From Fortiea sp. LEGE XX443 (GTDB taxonomy: Bacteria; Cyanobacteriota; Cyanobacteriia; Cyanobacteriales; Nostocaceae), in the NCBI RefSeq assembly GCF_015206815.1, contig NZ_JADEXZ010000006.1, forward strand, positions 1 to 64,000: a stretch of 64,000 nt of DNA. Reading direction: 5' to 3'. This document shows, in pieces, positions 36,566-47,119 of the stretch. The position numbers were made by a program, and so were the translations under genes. Every line of letters begins with the position of its first letter. Position 1 is the first letter of the stretch. Under the pieces are notes generated by a model. That model saw only the letters and a program-made list of their open reading frames with translations, did no database searches and was not told where the DNA came from.

Positions 36566-39262
36566 TTACTGCAAAGGTAACTTGATGCTAAAAGTAGAAC
36601 CTCTTCCTTCTCCAAGACTAGCAGCTTGAATTGTGCCACCATGTAGTTCTACTAAATGACGAGCGATCGCTAAACCCAATCCTAAACCGCCTTGTTTGTG
36701 AATCCGATCATCTTGACGATAGCGTTCAAACACATAAGGCAAAAATTCTGGACTAATACCAATACCTGTGTCACTGACTGTGATACAGGCATCATGGTTA
36801 TGACAAAATAATTTAACGTCCACTCGTCCGCCGGATGGGGTGAATTTAATCGCGTTGGAAAGTAAATTTCCTAAAACTTGCAGCAAGCGATCGCTATCAC
36901 CAGTTATCGGTGGTGTTGACTGATCAATCACAGATTCGAGATGAATCTTTTTAGCATTGGCGGCTGGATAAGCAGTCTGGATAGCTTCACCCACAATTGC
37001 TACTAAATTGACTTGTTTCAACTCTAGGCGTAACTTGCCTTGCAGAATCCGAGATATATTGAGCAAGTCTTCTAAGAGTTTTGCCTGGGATTGCGCGTTC
37101 CGTTCGATAGTTTCTAGCGCACAGTTAACACTCTCTTTGTCAAACTCCCTAGTTCGCAGCAGATGGGCCCAACCCAAAATTGCATTCAGAGGCGATCGCA
37201 GATCATGTGATACCATTGCCACAAATTCATCTTTGGTGCGGTTGGCGGCTTCAGCTTCGGCGCGGGCGGTTTGTTCTAGTTGTAACAGGCGCTGACGTTC
37301 CGCTTCTAATTGTTTGCGATCGTCGATATCTGTACTTGTACCAAACCACTTAACTACCGTTCCTTGTTCATCTTTGATGGGTACACCTCTAGCTAAATAC
37401 CAGCGATAACTACCATCACGTTTTCTATACCGTAATTCCTGCTCGTAAGGTTCTCCTGTTGGCAAAGATTTCATCCATTGCTGGATAAATAATTGCATGT
37501 CATCTGCATGTAAAATATTTGTCCAACCTAAGCCCTGCGCTTCTTCAATTGTTTGTCCAGTAAATTCATACCAGCGTTGATTAACATGTTCACATTCCCA
37601 TTCAGCATTACAAATCCAGACAAGTTGTGGTATTGAATCAGATAAATAGCGGTAACGGGCTTCACTTTCACGCAACGCTGCTTCTGCAAGTTTGCGTTGG
37701 GTAAGGTCAAGCACAAAACAGGCGCTGTAGCCTTGCTTATTGGTGTCATTAATGCCAGCAATTGCCAAAAGAATGGGTACACGCGTGCCATCTTTACGAA
37801 AATACTCTTTTTCAAAGGGAGTACAAACTCCCGAAGTTTGCAATTCTTGAACCTTCTGTTGATCCAGGGATTGATATTCTGGTGGAGTTAAAGCATCCCA
37901 ACTAAGATTTCCTGCTACTAATTCTGCGCGGGTGTAACCCAACATTTGCAAAAAAGCATCATTAGCTTCATGGATGCGGCCGCTAAAATCACCGAAATAA
38001 ATACCAATAACATTCGATTCGACGATTCTGCGAAACTTGGCTTCACTTTCACGCAGTGCAGCTTCTTGATGTTTGCGATCGCTAATATCGGTTGTGCTAC
38101 CCACCGCCCTAATTATCCGCCCATTTTGATCTCGTGTCATCACTCCTTGATCCAGTACATACCGATACTGGTTATTTTTATGCCGGACTCTATACTCCAC
38201 AGCATAGTAGTTATCATCGGCAGACATCATCTGGTAATAATTTTGCAAGAAGTCTCTATCTTCGGGATGTATTTTTTCCATCCACCATTGTTGAGTGGGT
38301 TCCGCCTCTTGTTGAGAGTAACCGAGAATCCGAGTTAGTCCTTCTGTTCGCTCAACTATATTTTTTGTGATATCCCAATCGTATATGAGACAGTTAACTG
38401 CTGCTGCTGCCAATTGAAAACGCTCGTTGCTTAAGCGTAGCTGTTCCTCAGTTTGCTTGCGTACAGTAACATCATGGGTTGTACCTACAATCTGGCGTGG
38501 CGAACCATCATCATTTCTGCTAAACACAGTATCTCGACTATGAAACCAACGCCATTGACCATCAGCATGTCGCATCCGGTACTCAAATTCCAAAATTTCG
38601 CTATCTTGAACCGATGCAAATTTTTGTAGATGAATAGAAAAAAGTGGACAATCATCTGGGTGCATGAACTTAGTCAAGAATTCCCTCCCCATATCTTGAA
38701 TTTGTTGGAGAGTGTAACCAAGCAATTTATTAACTTGACCATTCAGATAGACATTGTGCTTTTCCGCTACATCGTATACATATAAAATCCCTGGTGTTGT
38801 TTCGGCTATGCGTTCAATGAATTGCTGAGTTTCCCGCAAGCGTGCTTCACTTTGTTGCAGTTCTTGACGCAACTTTAGTTGAGCAACTGCTGAGTGGATA
38901 GTAGAACGCAAACGTTCTGCTGTCGTCTGTCCTTTTACTAAATAATCATGAACACCACTTTTCATGGACTGAACAGCAATAGTTTCGTTACCATACCCTG
39001 TCAACATAACTACGGCTGGCATTGCTTTTTTTGTCAGTTTTGGCAATTCTGCCAGAAATTCTAGTCCATCCATATCTGGCAGGAGAAAATCTAATAAAAT
39101 ACAATCTGGACAAAATTGCTGATATAGTGCTAATCCTTCCTCTCCCGATTCTGATTCGAGAATGGTGTAGCTATATTCCTGGTCTTGCAGCAGATAACGA
39201 CGATAAACCTGGCGGTCTTCCGGCGAATCGTCGATGATTAAAACGGTTAGCGGTTGCACCAT
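36566..39262 (-). CDS. Receiver/multi-PAS sensor histidine kinase
   Basis: The 898-residue cytoplasmic protein has an N-terminal receiver domain (Asp58 in 'CILLDFLLPDMDG'), four PAS/PAC units (about 145-650, with repeated 'RHADGQWRWFHSRD', 'VRHKNNQYRYVLDQG', 'YRKRDGSYRWYLARG' sites), then HisKA ('MVSHDLRSPLNAILGW') and HATPase ('NLLSNAIKFTPSGG', 'DTGIGI', 'GGLGLGLAIARHLVELHGG'). No membrane segments. It starts two bases after the rcpB stop, so it is very likely the third gene of the phytochrome operon and may receive phosphate from the phytochrome-RcpB branch through its receiver domain. Confidence 0.9.
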   Translation of the reverse strand: MVQPLTVLIIDDSPEDRQVYRRYLLQDQEYSYTILESESGEEGLALYQQFCPDCILLDFLLPDMDGLEFLAELPKLTKKAMPAVVMLTGYGNETIAVQSMKSGVHDYLVKGQTTAERLRSTIHSAVAQLKLRQELQQSEARLRETQQFIERIAETTPGILYVYDVAEKHNVYLNGQVNKLLGYTLQQIQDMGREFLTKFMHPDDCPLFSIHLQKFASVQDSEILEFEYRMRHADGQWRWFHSRDTVFSRNDDGSPRQIVGTTHDVTVRKQTEEQLRLSNERFQLAAAAVNCLIYDWDITKNIVERTEGLTRILGYSQQEAEPTQQWWMEKIHPEDRDFLQNYYQMMSADDNYYAVEYRVRHKNNQYRYVLDQGVMTRDQNGRIIRAVGSTTDISDRKHQEAALRESEAKFRRIVESNVIGIYFGDFSGRIHEANDAFLQMLGYTRAELVAGNLSWDALTPPEYQSLDQQKVQELQTSGVCTPFEKEYFRKDGTRVPILLAIAGINDTNKQGYSACFVLDLTQRKLAEAALRESEARYRYLSDSIPQLVWICNAEWECEHVNQRWYEFTGQTIEEAQGLGWTNILHADDMQLFIQQWMKSLPTGEPYEQELRYRKRDGSYRWYLARGVPIKDEQGTVVKWFGTSTDIDDRKQLEAERQRLLQLEQTARAEAEAANRTKDEFVAMVSHDLRSPLNAILGWAHLLRTREFDKESVNCALETIERNAQSQAKLLEDLLNISRILQGKLRLELKQVNLVAIVGEAIQTAYPAANAKKIHLESVIDQSTPPITGDSDRLLQVLGNLLSNAIKFTPSGGRVDVKLFCHNHDACITVSDTGIGISPEFLPYVFERYRQDDRIHKQGGLGLGLAIARHLVELHGGTIQAASLGEGRGSTFSIKLPLQ

Positions 39263-39264
39263 GA

Positions 39265-39720
39265 CTACTTGCTTACAGCATCAGGGAGAATTACAATATC
39301 TAACCAATAGGTGATAAAACTTTGGATTGTTTGTATCAAGCGGTTGATATCGATTGGCTTCAAAATATAGCTGTTAACACAATATCGATAACATATTTCT
39401 ATATCTTTTGGATTAGCAGAAGTAGTTAATACAATCACAGGAATAGTTTTTAAATTTTTATCCTGTTTAATTTGCTTGATGACTTCTCGCCCATCAGTTC
39501 CTGGTAAATTGAGGTCTACCAAAATAATTGCTGGACGGGGAGCAGTTTGATCATCTTTATAAGATCCGGTATGGTAGAGAAAATCTAGAGCTTCATCGCC
39601 ATCTTGACAACGAAAGATCGGATTGATAACTCCTTGACGCTGCATGATTCGATAGAAAGCTTCAAAATCTTCGTCACTATCTTCAATCACTAGTAAAGGT
39701 TGAGTGGGATTCCCAATCAT
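39265..39720 (-). CDS. rcpB: Rcp-type response regulator of the phytochrome
   Basis: A 151-residue single receiver domain: acidic pair in 'VIEDSDED', phospho-Asp69 in '[12 protein letters not shown]', Thr in 'VLTTS' and Lys121 in 'YILKPID'. The '[11 protein letters not shown]' insert is typical of Rcp1-type regulators that pair with cyanobacterial phytochromes. ATG at 39720 is used; the open frame upstream overlaps the phytochrome gene. It begins 4 bases after the phytochrome stop, indicating translational coupling. The symbol follows the AphB/RcpB naming in Anabaena and is inference. Confidence 0.88.
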   Translation of the reverse strand: MIGNPTQPLLVIEDSDEDFEAFYRIMQRQGVINPIFRCQDGDEALDFLYHTGSYKDDQTAPRPAIILVDLNLPGTDGREVIKQIKQDKNLKTIPVIVLTTSANPKDIEICYRYCVNSYILKPIDINRLIQTIQSFITYWLDIVILPDAVSK

Positions 39721-39724
39721 TGGT

Positions 39725-41983
39725 TTAATCCACTCCTTGGAGTGTGAAATAGAAGGTAGTTCCTTCGCCGTATTTTGATTCCACCCAAATTTTACCGCCA
39801 TGTCGTTCTACAATTTTTTTGGTAATAGTTAATCCTGCTCCAGTACCACCGCCATATTTACTTGGCCCGTGCAATCGTTTAAAGATGCGGAAAATTGAGT
39901 CAAAGTGTTTGTCAAGAATACCAATACCATTGTCCTGCACGTAAAATATGACTGGTTGATTTGGATGCTCTAGATAGCCAATTTCAATCCATTTCTGGTC
40001 TTTTTCGTTATATTTGATGGCATTAGCAATTAAATTATTGAATACTTCGCCTACTTGGATGCGATCGCAATATACTGTGGGTAACAGTCTAGGAATCCGA
40101 ATTTCTACACCCATATCTTCAATTCGCGCACTCAATAAATCTAAACTTCGCTCCACAACAAGATTAATGTCAGTTTGTTGCATGGATAAATCCACTCTCC
40201 CCAAGCGGGAAAAATGCAATAGCGAATCGATTAAATCTTCCATCCGTTGAGTGAGGCGAATCAAGGTTTTTAACTTTGCTTTTCCTTCTTCATTTAAAGT
40301 TTCACCATAGTCTTCAATCAGAAAATTAGAGTAATTGTGAATACCCCGCAGTGGTTCTTTTAAATCATGAGAAGCAATGTAAGCAAAAGCATCTAACTCG
40401 TTATTGCTGCGTTCTAATTCAATATTTAACTGTGCCAATTCATCTACCTTCCGCAACACCACATCAACAATCGCACTTCTCAATTCTCGTGCTGCATTCA
40501 CTTCACAAGTCTTCCAAGGAAGGGACTTTAACTGCACCCTTTCTTTCCATAACTCAAAAGACTTACGCGGTGATAACCGCAAACTTCCATTGGTTGTTAT
40601 TTCAACTGGTTTATGGGGATTACCTCCCCAATTTACCGTATATATTACTTCTGGACGAAACCACAAAACATAGTTTTTCTGTGTTTTAGAAAAACGCAGC
40701 ATGATCAAACCACTAGCCACATCTCGAAATTCTTCGGCCTCAGCATAAACTTGCGACAGTGAATCGGTATAAAAAATTTCTTCATGCAAATTTTGATTTA
40801 TCCATTCCACTAAATTTTGCAGATATCGTTTTTTTGGCGTGTTACCAAGGGTAAAGAATTCTCCTGCAAAGCATACCGCTGCTCCTTGAGCATTGACAAG
40901 ATTTAGAAGATTTGGCTGGTAGTTAATTAAACCATCAACAAAATTCTTTTCTAAAGACATGTACTGCACTAATTTAGATAAAATAGATTTCAATTGAATT
41001 TTATATTCTGTATCTTCACTATCCTCTTTATTCCCAAGTTCTATGGATGTCATTTGACCTAAAAATTCACAGGCATTACGAATTTCGTAGGGAACGTATT
41101 TAGGCGATTGATGATGACAGGAAATCAATCCCCAGAGTTTCTGATTTTTCATCAGAGTAATAGACATCGATGCTGTCACGCCCATATTGTGCATATACTC
41201 AATATGTAAAGATGAAACACTACGCAAAGTCGAGCCACTTAAATCTAATGGCTGCTGCGTCACAGGGTTATTTGCAGGTACAATTACTGCTGGTTGGTAA
41301 TTACTATTTGGTACTAACCGCAGCCAATTTTGGATGTAGAGTTTTCTAGCTTGTTGCGGAATATCAGAAGCAGGGTAGTGTAACCCTAAGTAAGAAGTGA
41401 GAGATTCTGGTTTTTCTTCAGCAATGACTGCACCATGCCAATTTTCATCAAATCGATAGACCATGACTCGATCAAATCCAGTAATTTTTTTCACTTCTTT
41501 GGCCAGCATTTGACTAAGTTCTATCACAGTGTTTGCTGTCTGTAGCTTTGACATAGACTGCTTCACTACATGATAAAACTTGAAGTAGCTACTAGTTTTT
41601 GGCAATAAATTCGGTTCTAGTTCTAAAACAAAAACTCCATTGGCTCGATGAATAATACCATCAAAATCTAAATTATTAAGACCAACTTTTATAGTTAATT
41701 CCAGGGGATTGATGAATTGTAATTCTTCTTGATTAAAAGAATTTTTTAATAGATCAACTTGTTCGTCATCAAAAATTTTAGTTAAGGGTTGATTGAGTAA
41801 TTGTGTATGAGGAATACCCAATATGTCTAAGGTATTACAACTAATTTGCACAATAGTCAGTTCTGGCTCCTGTAATGCCAAAATTATGCCATGTGGCTGA
41901 ATTGAGCCAGGTATGTGAATTGGCTCTTTATCACAGTTAGTTAGGTCAACTTGAAAGGCAATGTTATTATCTTTAGTATTCAC
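39725..41983 (-). CDS. Biliverdin-type phytochrome histidine kinase (CphB/AphB-like)
   Basis: The 752-residue protein has PAS-GAF-PHY-HisKA-HATPase order. Cys17 in '[13 protein letters not shown]' is the biliverdin attachment site of bacteriophytochromes, while the position of the Cph1 phycocyanobilin Cys is Leu259 ('[15 protein letters not shown]', His260 kept). Asp207 of 'PASDIP' and the PHY tongue 'SPRKSFELW' are present. His539 in '[10 protein letters not shown]' is the phosphorylation site; the ATPase has 'NLIANAIKY' and 'GGTGAGLTI'. It should be a red/far-red photoreceptor kinase signalling to RcpB. Calothrix CphB and Anabaena AphB share the missing GAF Cys. Confidence 0.93.
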   Translation of the reverse strand: MNTKDNNIAFQVDLTNCDKEPIHIPGSIQPHGIILALQEPELTIVQISCNTLDILGIPHTQLLNQPLTKIFDDEQVDLLKNSFNQEELQFINPLELTIKVGLNNLDFDGIIHRANGVFVLELEPNLLPKTSSYFKFYHVVKQSMSKLQTANTVIELSQMLAKEVKKITGFDRVMVYRFDENWHGAVIAEEKPESLTSYLGLHYPASDIPQQARKLYIQNWLRLVPNSNYQPAVIVPANNPVTQQPLDLSGSTLRSVSSLHIEYMHNMGVTASMSITLMKNQKLWGLISCHHQSPKYVPYEIRNACEFLGQMTSIELGNKEDSEDTEYKIQLKSILSKLVQYMSLEKNFVDGLINYQPNLLNLVNAQGAAVCFAGEFFTLGNTPKKRYLQNLVEWINQNLHEEIFYTDSLSQVYAEAEEFRDVASGLIMLRFSKTQKNYVLWFRPEVIYTVNWGGNPHKPVEITTNGSLRLSPRKSFELWKERVQLKSLPWKTCEVNAARELRSAIVDVVLRKVDELAQLNIELERSNNELDAFAYIASHDLKEPLRGIHNYSNFLIEDYGETLNEEGKAKLKTLIRLTQRMEDLIDSLLHFSRLGRVDLSMQQTDINLVVERSLDLLSARIEDMGVEIRIPRLLPTVYCDRIQVGEVFNNLIANAIKYNEKDQKWIEIGYLEHPNQPVIFYVQDNGIGILDKHFDSIFRIFKRLHGPSKYGGGTGAGLTITKKIVERHGGKIWVESKYGEGTTFYFTLQGVD

Positions 41984-42366
41984 GTCTAGGTTAAAACCAT
42001 TACAAGTGTTACTAATATAGCTTTAGACTCTGGTGCAGGTGTCAACTTGAAGTATGGAGATACATCTTGAGAAATACGACTTTAGTTAGAGAATCATCAA
42101 TCTTGGTTAGTGTCCCATTAAACATATTATTGATTAGAGTATTATTTATTTTGTCCTCACATAAATATTCACAAAAAGTAATTGAGGTGGAAATTCAAAA
42201 TTCCAGCAATTAAAAAACTGAAAATAGCAAAAAGACTGGAATAAATGAGGTTATTTTACATAAAATCTGCTGCGATCGCAGTAAAATTGCCAATAGTATG
42301 GTAGCCGAAGAAAAACCACAAATCTACTAGAAAAAAACAGAATTTTTCCAAGTTAATGGAGATTTT
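41984..42366. other. Divergent promoter region, phytochrome operon and CheY-like gene
   Basis: A 383-bp AT-rich region between divergent genes should hold both promoters. No gene frame is present. A good ribosome-binding site, TGGAGA, precedes the rightward start by six bases. No operator could be assigned by eye. Confidence 0.4.
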
Positions 42367-42774
42367 ATGCAGCCTCCTCTACCTCTTGCTGGCTTAAACG
42401 TCCTGGTAGTTGATGATGATGATGATAGTCGCTTTTACGTTACCACTGTCTTAGAAACAGATGGAGCCACTGTTGTAGCAGTAGCATCAGCCGATGCTGC
42501 ACTAGAAGCACTAGTCAAGCTACAGCCGAAAGTTTTGGTGTGTGATATTGCTATGCCTGGTAAAGATGGCTATACTCTGATTCGCAAAGTGCGATCGCTT
42601 GAACCAGACCAAGGGGGAAAAATCCCCGCAGCCGCTTTAACCGCCTATGCAGATAGTGAAGATCGTGTCCGCGCCTTAGAAGCCGGCTTTCAGGCTCATG
42701 TAGCTAAACCAGTTGACCCCAGTCAACTAGTGGCGATCGTTGCCAATTTAGTTGCAACCTGTCAGAGTTATTAG
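42367..42774 (+). CDS. CheY-like single-domain response regulator
   Basis: A 135-residue receiver domain with an unusual run of four Asp in 'VVDDDDDSR', phospho-acceptor Asp in 'VLVCDIAMPGKDG' (about residue 59), Thr in 'ALTAYA' and Lys in 'HVAKPVD'. There is no output domain, so it acts by protein contact. It is divergent from the phytochrome operon and could join that pathway, but its kinase is not identified. It starts with ATG after TGGAGA. Confidence 0.88.
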   Translation: MQPPLPLAGLNVLVVDDDDDSRFYVTTVLETDGATVVAVASADAALEALVKLQPKVLVCDIAMPGKDGYTLIRKVRSLEPDQGGKIPAAALTAYADSEDRVRALEAGFQAHVAKPVDPSQLVAIVANLVATCQSY

Positions 42775-42912
42775 CCAATGGGAAAAGGAAAGACGCAGTT
42801 AGCATTGACTTAAGTAGTCGGACACAATAAAATTCATGGGTGAAGATAGGTAATAGGTTAAAGGTTACAGGTTACAGTCAAAAATTTGTGTAATTAATTC
42901 TGTCTGATTACT

Positions 42913-43017
42913 TATAGCAGTAGCCAAGGCAGTTAGGACATCGGCCAATGATAAAACTCATGCACTAAAAGACTTTTAACCCTGTCACCTGTCACCTGTT
43001 CCCTGTCACCTGCTATA
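42913..43017. mobile_element. MITE-like element with TATAGCAG ends, copy C
   Basis: Begins TATAGCAGTAGCCAAGGC and ends CACCTGCTATA. It matches copy A (33933-34043) nearly base for base apart from two substitutions in the interior and one fewer CCTGTCA unit (105 bp). It ends 3 bases before the stop codon of the convergent CDF gene. Confidence 0.75.
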
Positions 43018-43020
43018 CCA

Positions 43021-43911
43021 CTAATTAAAACTAATCTGCTCAGATTTATATTCTGGCGGCTCGACGTGAATCATAATCCTCACGGGATGAAAGCATTCTT
43101 CTAGCCGCCTTTCAACATTTTCAGTGATGCGGTGAGCAGTTTCTACATCTGGCGCATCCACTATTAAGTGCATTTCAATGAAAACTTGCCTACCCAAAAG
43201 ACCTCTAGAAGCAATATCATGACAATTCATCACACCAGGTACAGAAGTGGCGATCGCATGTATGGCTTCTGGTGCGATCGCTATTTGATCTACCAGCCAA
43301 GGTAAATTAGCCTTTAAAACTGACCAGCCACTCCAAAATACCAACAAAGCCACCGGGAAAGCTAACACGATATCTAGCCATTGATAACCAAGCCAAACTC
43401 CAATTAAGCCGCCAATCACTGAAATAGTTACCCAAACATCGCTCATGGTATGGGTAGCATCAGCAATTAAAATTGAGCTACCTACTTGTTGACCTATTCT
43501 GCGTTCGTAAAACGCCACAAAAATATTTACACCCAACACAATTAGTAGTAACCACAACTCAGGTGGCGAGATACGTACAGGCTCACCACCTTTAATTATT
43601 CGCTCCACCGCTCCTTGAAGAATTTCAAAGCAAGCTATACCTAAAAAAGCAGCGATTCCTAAAGCTCCTACAGCTTCAAATTTTTGGTGTCCATAAGGAT
43701 GTTCACGATCAGGATATGGCGAAGAAAACTGACTCGCAAATAATCCTAAAACATTATTGGCGCTGTCTGTCACACTATGCAAAGCATCAGCTAACAAGCT
43801 TAAAGAACCAGTCCAATAACCCACAATAGCCTTTAATCCCATAACGAATAAATTGAGTAATAGGGTAATAATTAAAACTTTTCTGACAGCTGCCCGGTTA
43901 TCGTATGTCAT
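43021..43911 (-). CDS. Cation diffusion facilitator (CDF) transporter
   Basis: A 296-residue membrane protein with about six transmembrane helices and a cytoplasmic C-terminal zinc-transporter dimerisation domain. The metal-site motifs 'LLADALHSVTDSANN' and 'LIADATHTMSDVW' (both D-x-x-x-H/H-x-x-x-D type) are present. CDF proteins export divalent cations such as Zn, Fe, Co or Mn by proton antiport; the D-x-x-x-H arrangement in helices 2 and 5 does not settle the metal. Single gene, ATG start. Confidence 0.92.
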   Translation of the reverse strand: MTYDNRAAVRKVLIITLLLNLFVMGLKAIVGYWTGSLSLLADALHSVTDSANNVLGLFASQFSSPYPDREHPYGHQKFEAVGALGIAAFLGIACFEILQGAVERIIKGGEPVRISPPELWLLLIVLGVNIFVAFYERRIGQQVGSSILIADATHTMSDVWVTISVIGGLIGVWLGYQWLDIVLAFPVALLVFWSGWSVLKANLPWLVDQIAIAPEAIHAIATSVPGVMNCHDIASRGLLGRQVFIEMHLIVDAPDVETAHRITENVERRLEECFHPVRIMIHVEPPEYKSEQISFN

Positions 43912-44242
43912 AGATTTTTTCTAACAGCAAGTTCTATGACTTCTAAGTGTAAAACTTAAAACGTCCATCAGATACAGAGAATTTTTACTTAGTTAGAATA
44001 ATTCCCTATATGCACTCAAGGTTTTTATTGAAACTATTGCGATTATTTCTGATTAATCTGAGCCACAACCTTGTCATTTATCAGATATCTATTAATAACT
44101 AATCACAGATTTTTATCATTAATTAATAGGCAAATGTCATTAATTTTTTTAGTAATTTCATCCCAACACGCCAAAATTCGCTCAGTGTAATGTATCCTCA
44201 TCCGGTAATATAGGTAAATATCAAAAAGGTTTAATCAAGCTC
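43912..44242. other. Intergenic region without recognised features
   Basis: This 331-bp AT-rich divergent region holds no supportable gene. It should contain the promoters of the CDF transporter and the following small gene. Short 'TTATCAGATATCTATTAATAACTAATCA' inverted motifs are visible near 44075-44105. Confidence 0.35.
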
Positions 44243-44596
44243 ATGTCTTCAACTCCCTTGACATTGAACTTAGTAGAAGGTTCTGTCTCCTTCAGTTTTT
44301 CACCCCAAGCAGCCCAAGAATTAAAGGCCGCTATAAATCAATTAATGGCGTGTCTGAAAGCTGTCGCGGCGAAACCTGCTGCTGGCGTTGGTAAATCCAC
44401 TCCTCAGCCTCCCCTGGAATATCGTTACACTGGCGAGGTATTTTTAGAAATTTTCTGTAATCCTAATATCTGGCCTACCCCCTTTGCAGCCAAAGTCTTA
44501 CTGACAGTGCGTGATGTTAGTATCCGCTTAACTACTGAAGCTGAACTAACTCGGCTGATTGAAGATATTAACCAGTATTTAGAACAAGTGGGATAA
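44243..44596 (+). CDS. Small conserved cyanobacterial protein
   Basis: A 117-residue soluble protein ('[41 protein letters not shown]...' in outline) with an Ala/Pro-rich middle and a '[46 protein letters not shown]' tail. I recognise no domain. It lies 49 bp before the photolyase-like gene on the same strand and may be co-transcribed. Codon content and conserved-looking segments support a real gene. Confidence 0.68.
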   Translation: MSSTPLTLNLVEGSVSFSFSPQAAQELKAAINQLMACLKAVAAKPAAGVGKSTPQPPLEYRYTGEVFLEIFCNPNIWPTPFAAKVLLTVRDVSIRLTTEAELTRLIEDINQYLEQVG

Positions 44597-44645
44597 GCTG
44601 GTTGCGACTACTTATTAAAGTTAAATGGCATGAGCCGTAAATTTC

Positions 44646-45065
44646 ATGAGTAAAGCAATTATTTGGGTGCATGGAGATTGTCTCAGTCCATCCAACCCCG
44701 CACTCCAAAAATACCCTGATGTCCCTGCTATTTGGGTTTGGGACGATGCTTTAATTGAAGAATGGCAATTAAGTCTCAAACGCATTGCTTTTATTTATGA
44801 ATGCTTGCTAGAGTTGCCAGTGGAAATTCGCCGTGGCAATGTTGCCCAAGAAATTTTAGCCTTTGCTAAAGAGCATAATGCCAATTTAGTGGTGACAGTC
44901 ACAAGCCCCAGTCCCAGGTTTGATGATATCTGCGATGAAATAGAGCGTTCTTTAGAATTGGAAGTGTTGGAAGTGGAACCATTTTTTGAGTATGACGGCT
45001 ATATCGATTTGAAGCGGTTCTCACGTTATTGGAAGGTAGCACAGAAGTATGTTTTTGAGCAATGA
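44646..45065 (+). CDS. Stand-alone photolyase-like alpha/beta domain protein
   Basis: A 139-residue protein whose pattern 'AIIWVHGDCLSPSNPAL...AIWVWDDALIE...KRIAFIYECLLELPVEIRRGNVAQEILAFAKEHNANLVVTV' follows the N-terminal Rossmann-like domain of DNA photolyases/cryptochromes. The FAD-binding C-terminal domain is absent and no flavin or DNA-binding residues remain, so it cannot be a photolyase. It may bind an antenna chromophore or nucleotide, or serve as a scaffold. The assignment is fold-level and moderate. Confidence 0.65.
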   Translation: MSKAIIWVHGDCLSPSNPALQKYPDVPAIWVWDDALIEEWQLSLKRIAFIYECLLELPVEIRRGNVAQEILAFAKEHNANLVVTVTSPSPRFDDICDEIERSLELEVLEVEPFFEYDGYIDLKRFSRYWKVAQKYVFEQ

Positions 45066-45087
45066 ATTAGCCCTCCTTTTGTGGCCT

Positions 45088-45738
45088 CTAGGGTGATAAT
45101 CGCTCAATTTTCCAGCTGCCATCATCTAAAAGAGTATAAAGCAGGCGATCGTGTAATCTACTAGGGCGACCTTGCCAAAACTCAATTTCTGAAGGTATGA
45201 CTCTTAAGCCTCCCCAATTCGAAGGACGAGGAATCTCCTGATTTTCATACTTACTCTGAAACTCCCGCATTCGCTGTTCTAAAACTTCTCGGCTTTCGAT
45301 GACTTCACTTTGATGAGAAACCCAAGCTCCGAGGCGACTGTTGGGAGGACGACTATTGAAATAGCCATCAGACTCTGCTTCCGAAACTTTCTCTACATGG
45401 CCGCAAATTCGGACTTGGCGTTCTAATTCCGCCCACCAAAAAACCAAAGCTGCTTGGGGATTTTCTGCGAGTTCTTGTCCCTTGTGACTGTTGTAATTGG
45501 TAAAAAAGACAAAGCCTCGTTCATCAAAGTCTTTTAGTAGCACCATTCTAGCCGCAGGTTTCCCATCTGGCGTTGTAGTTGCCAAAGTCATAGCGTTGGG
45601 TTCTGGTAATTGAGATGCTAATACCTGCTCAAACCATTTTTTAAATTGTATAAATGGATTAGAGTTAACCTCGGTTTCAGTTAAGTCTTGTAATGTGTAA
45701 TCCTTGCGGAGGTCAGCTATGGTAGTGTCCATCGTCAT
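45088..45738 (-). CDS. pdxH: Pyridoxamine 5'-phosphate oxidase
   Basis: PdxH uses FMN and oxygen to convert pyridoxine or pyridoxamine phosphate to pyridoxal phosphate. The 216-residue protein has '[41 protein letters not shown]' and the C-terminal '[14 protein letters not shown]' signature. ATG at 45738 is chosen because GAGGAAA lies five to seven bases upstream; a GTG further upstream opens the frame and a second ATG lies six bases downstream. It is convergent with the photolyase-like gene. Confidence 0.94.
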   Translation of the reverse strand: MTMDTTIADLRKDYTLQDLTETEVNSNPFIQFKKWFEQVLASQLPEPNAMTLATTTPDGKPAARMVLLKDFDERGFVFFTNYNSHKGQELAENPQAALVFWWAELERQVRICGHVEKVSEAESDGYFNSRPPNSRLGAWVSHQSEVIESREVLEQRMREFQSKYENQEIPRPSNWGGLRVIPSEIEFWQGRPSRLHDRLLYTLLDDGSWKIERLSP

Positions 45739-45813
45739 AAATTTCCTCGATAACAGATACACTTATACAGGGCTTTGTTAAAAATATCTACAATATCTAG
45801 ATAATTAAATCCA

Positions 45814-46908
45814 ATGCGCCGTTCAGCCTCTCTGCAAACTCTGTTATTCTACGGTCTGAGCGGCCCAATGATCGCTCTCAATGTTTGGTTGCTGTCGGTA
45901 CTTTTCAACTATTTTAAGCACCCAATTACCATTTTGAGTGTTGCGGCGATTCTAGCATTTTTACTTAATTACCCAGTTAAGTTCTTTGAACGCGCTCGTG
46001 TCACGCGTACACAGGCAGTAATCATAGTTTTGCTAGTGACATTAACTCTCGTGGTGATTTTAGGCGTGACTTTAGTACCCATAGTAATTGACCAAACCAT
46101 TCAACTGTTAAATAAGATTCCTGATTGGTTAACCACTAGTCAAGCAAATCTAGAACAGCTTGAGGCATTTGCACAACGGCGGCGTTTGCCTTTAGATTTA
46201 CGAGTATTGAGTGAGCAAATCAATGCCAGCATTCAAAATATATTGCAGCAGTTGGCTTCTAGTGCAGTAGGAGTGGCTGGAACTTTATTATCAGGATTAT
46301 TAAATCTGATGTTAGTCGTGGTCTTAGCATTTTATATGCTTTTATATGGCGATCGTGTCTGGTACGGTTTGATTAATCTTTTGCCTTCTCATATTGGAGT
46401 GCCTTTAACGGTCTCTTTACAGCTTAATTTTCAAAGATTTTTCTTAAGTCAATTATTACTAGGCTTATTTATGGTGGTGGCTCTCACCCCGATTTTTATT
46501 GGCATGAAAGTACCTTTTGCTTTATTATTTGCCATACTTATTGGTTTATCCGAACTCATTCCCTTTATCGGAGCGACTATCGGCATTGGTTTGGTAACAG
46601 TTTTAGTAATGCTACAAAATGGTTGGTTAGGGGTGCAAGTTGCCACAACAGCGATTTTTATGCAACAAATTAAAGATAATTTGTTAGCCCCCAAGTTACT
46701 GGGCAATTTTATTGGACTAAATCCAATCTGGATTTTTATATCTATTTTGATGGGATTTGAAATTGCCGGATTGTTGGGTACACTTGTGGCTGTTCCCATC
46801 GCTGGTACGATTAAAGGCACTTTTGATGCCATTAAGAGTAACAAAGGTAGTAATTTCGTATCAACTGTCACAATTCCCCACAATCCACCAGAAAAGGATA
46901 GAAATTAG
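45814..46908 (+). CDS. AI-2E (PerM) family membrane permease
   Basis: A 364-residue polytopic membrane protein of the AI-2E/PerM family with about seven or eight transmembrane segments and the conserved 'GLSELIPFIGATIGIG' and 'NLLAPKLLGNFIGLNPIWIFISILMG' regions. Family members are exporters or antiporters; the AI-2 label comes from one E. coli member and does not show substrate here. It is divergent from pdxH with a 75-bp gap. Confidence 0.88.
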   Translation: MRRSASLQTLLFYGLSGPMIALNVWLLSVLFNYFKHPITILSVAAILAFLLNYPVKFFERARVTRTQAVIIVLLVTLTLVVILGVTLVPIVIDQTIQLLNKIPDWLTTSQANLEQLEAFAQRRRLPLDLRVLSEQINASIQNILQQLASSAVGVAGTLLSGLLNLMLVVVLAFYMLLYGDRVWYGLINLLPSHIGVPLTVSLQLNFQRFFLSQLLLGLFMVVALTPIFIGMKVPFALLFAILIGLSELIPFIGATIGIGLVTVLVMLQNGWLGVQVATTAIFMQQIKDNLLAPKLLGNFIGLNPIWIFISILMGFEIAGLLGTLVAVPIAGTIKGTFDAIKSNKGSNFVSTVTIPHNPPEKDRN

Positions 46909-47119
46909 GAGGGCAGGAAGCAGAGGGGCAGGGTGCAGGGAGAAGAGAACAAATGACTAACGACCATTGACTCTTGACATTAAGTTATCTTACTGAAACA
47001 CCAGTATAAAAAGCGAATGATATATTAATTTGTCGATAAATAATTAAATTAACTAGACCATTTTGCTGGCATTTATTTCACCTACCTCAAATCACAACTT
47101 CCATAATTCGGAAATCAGA

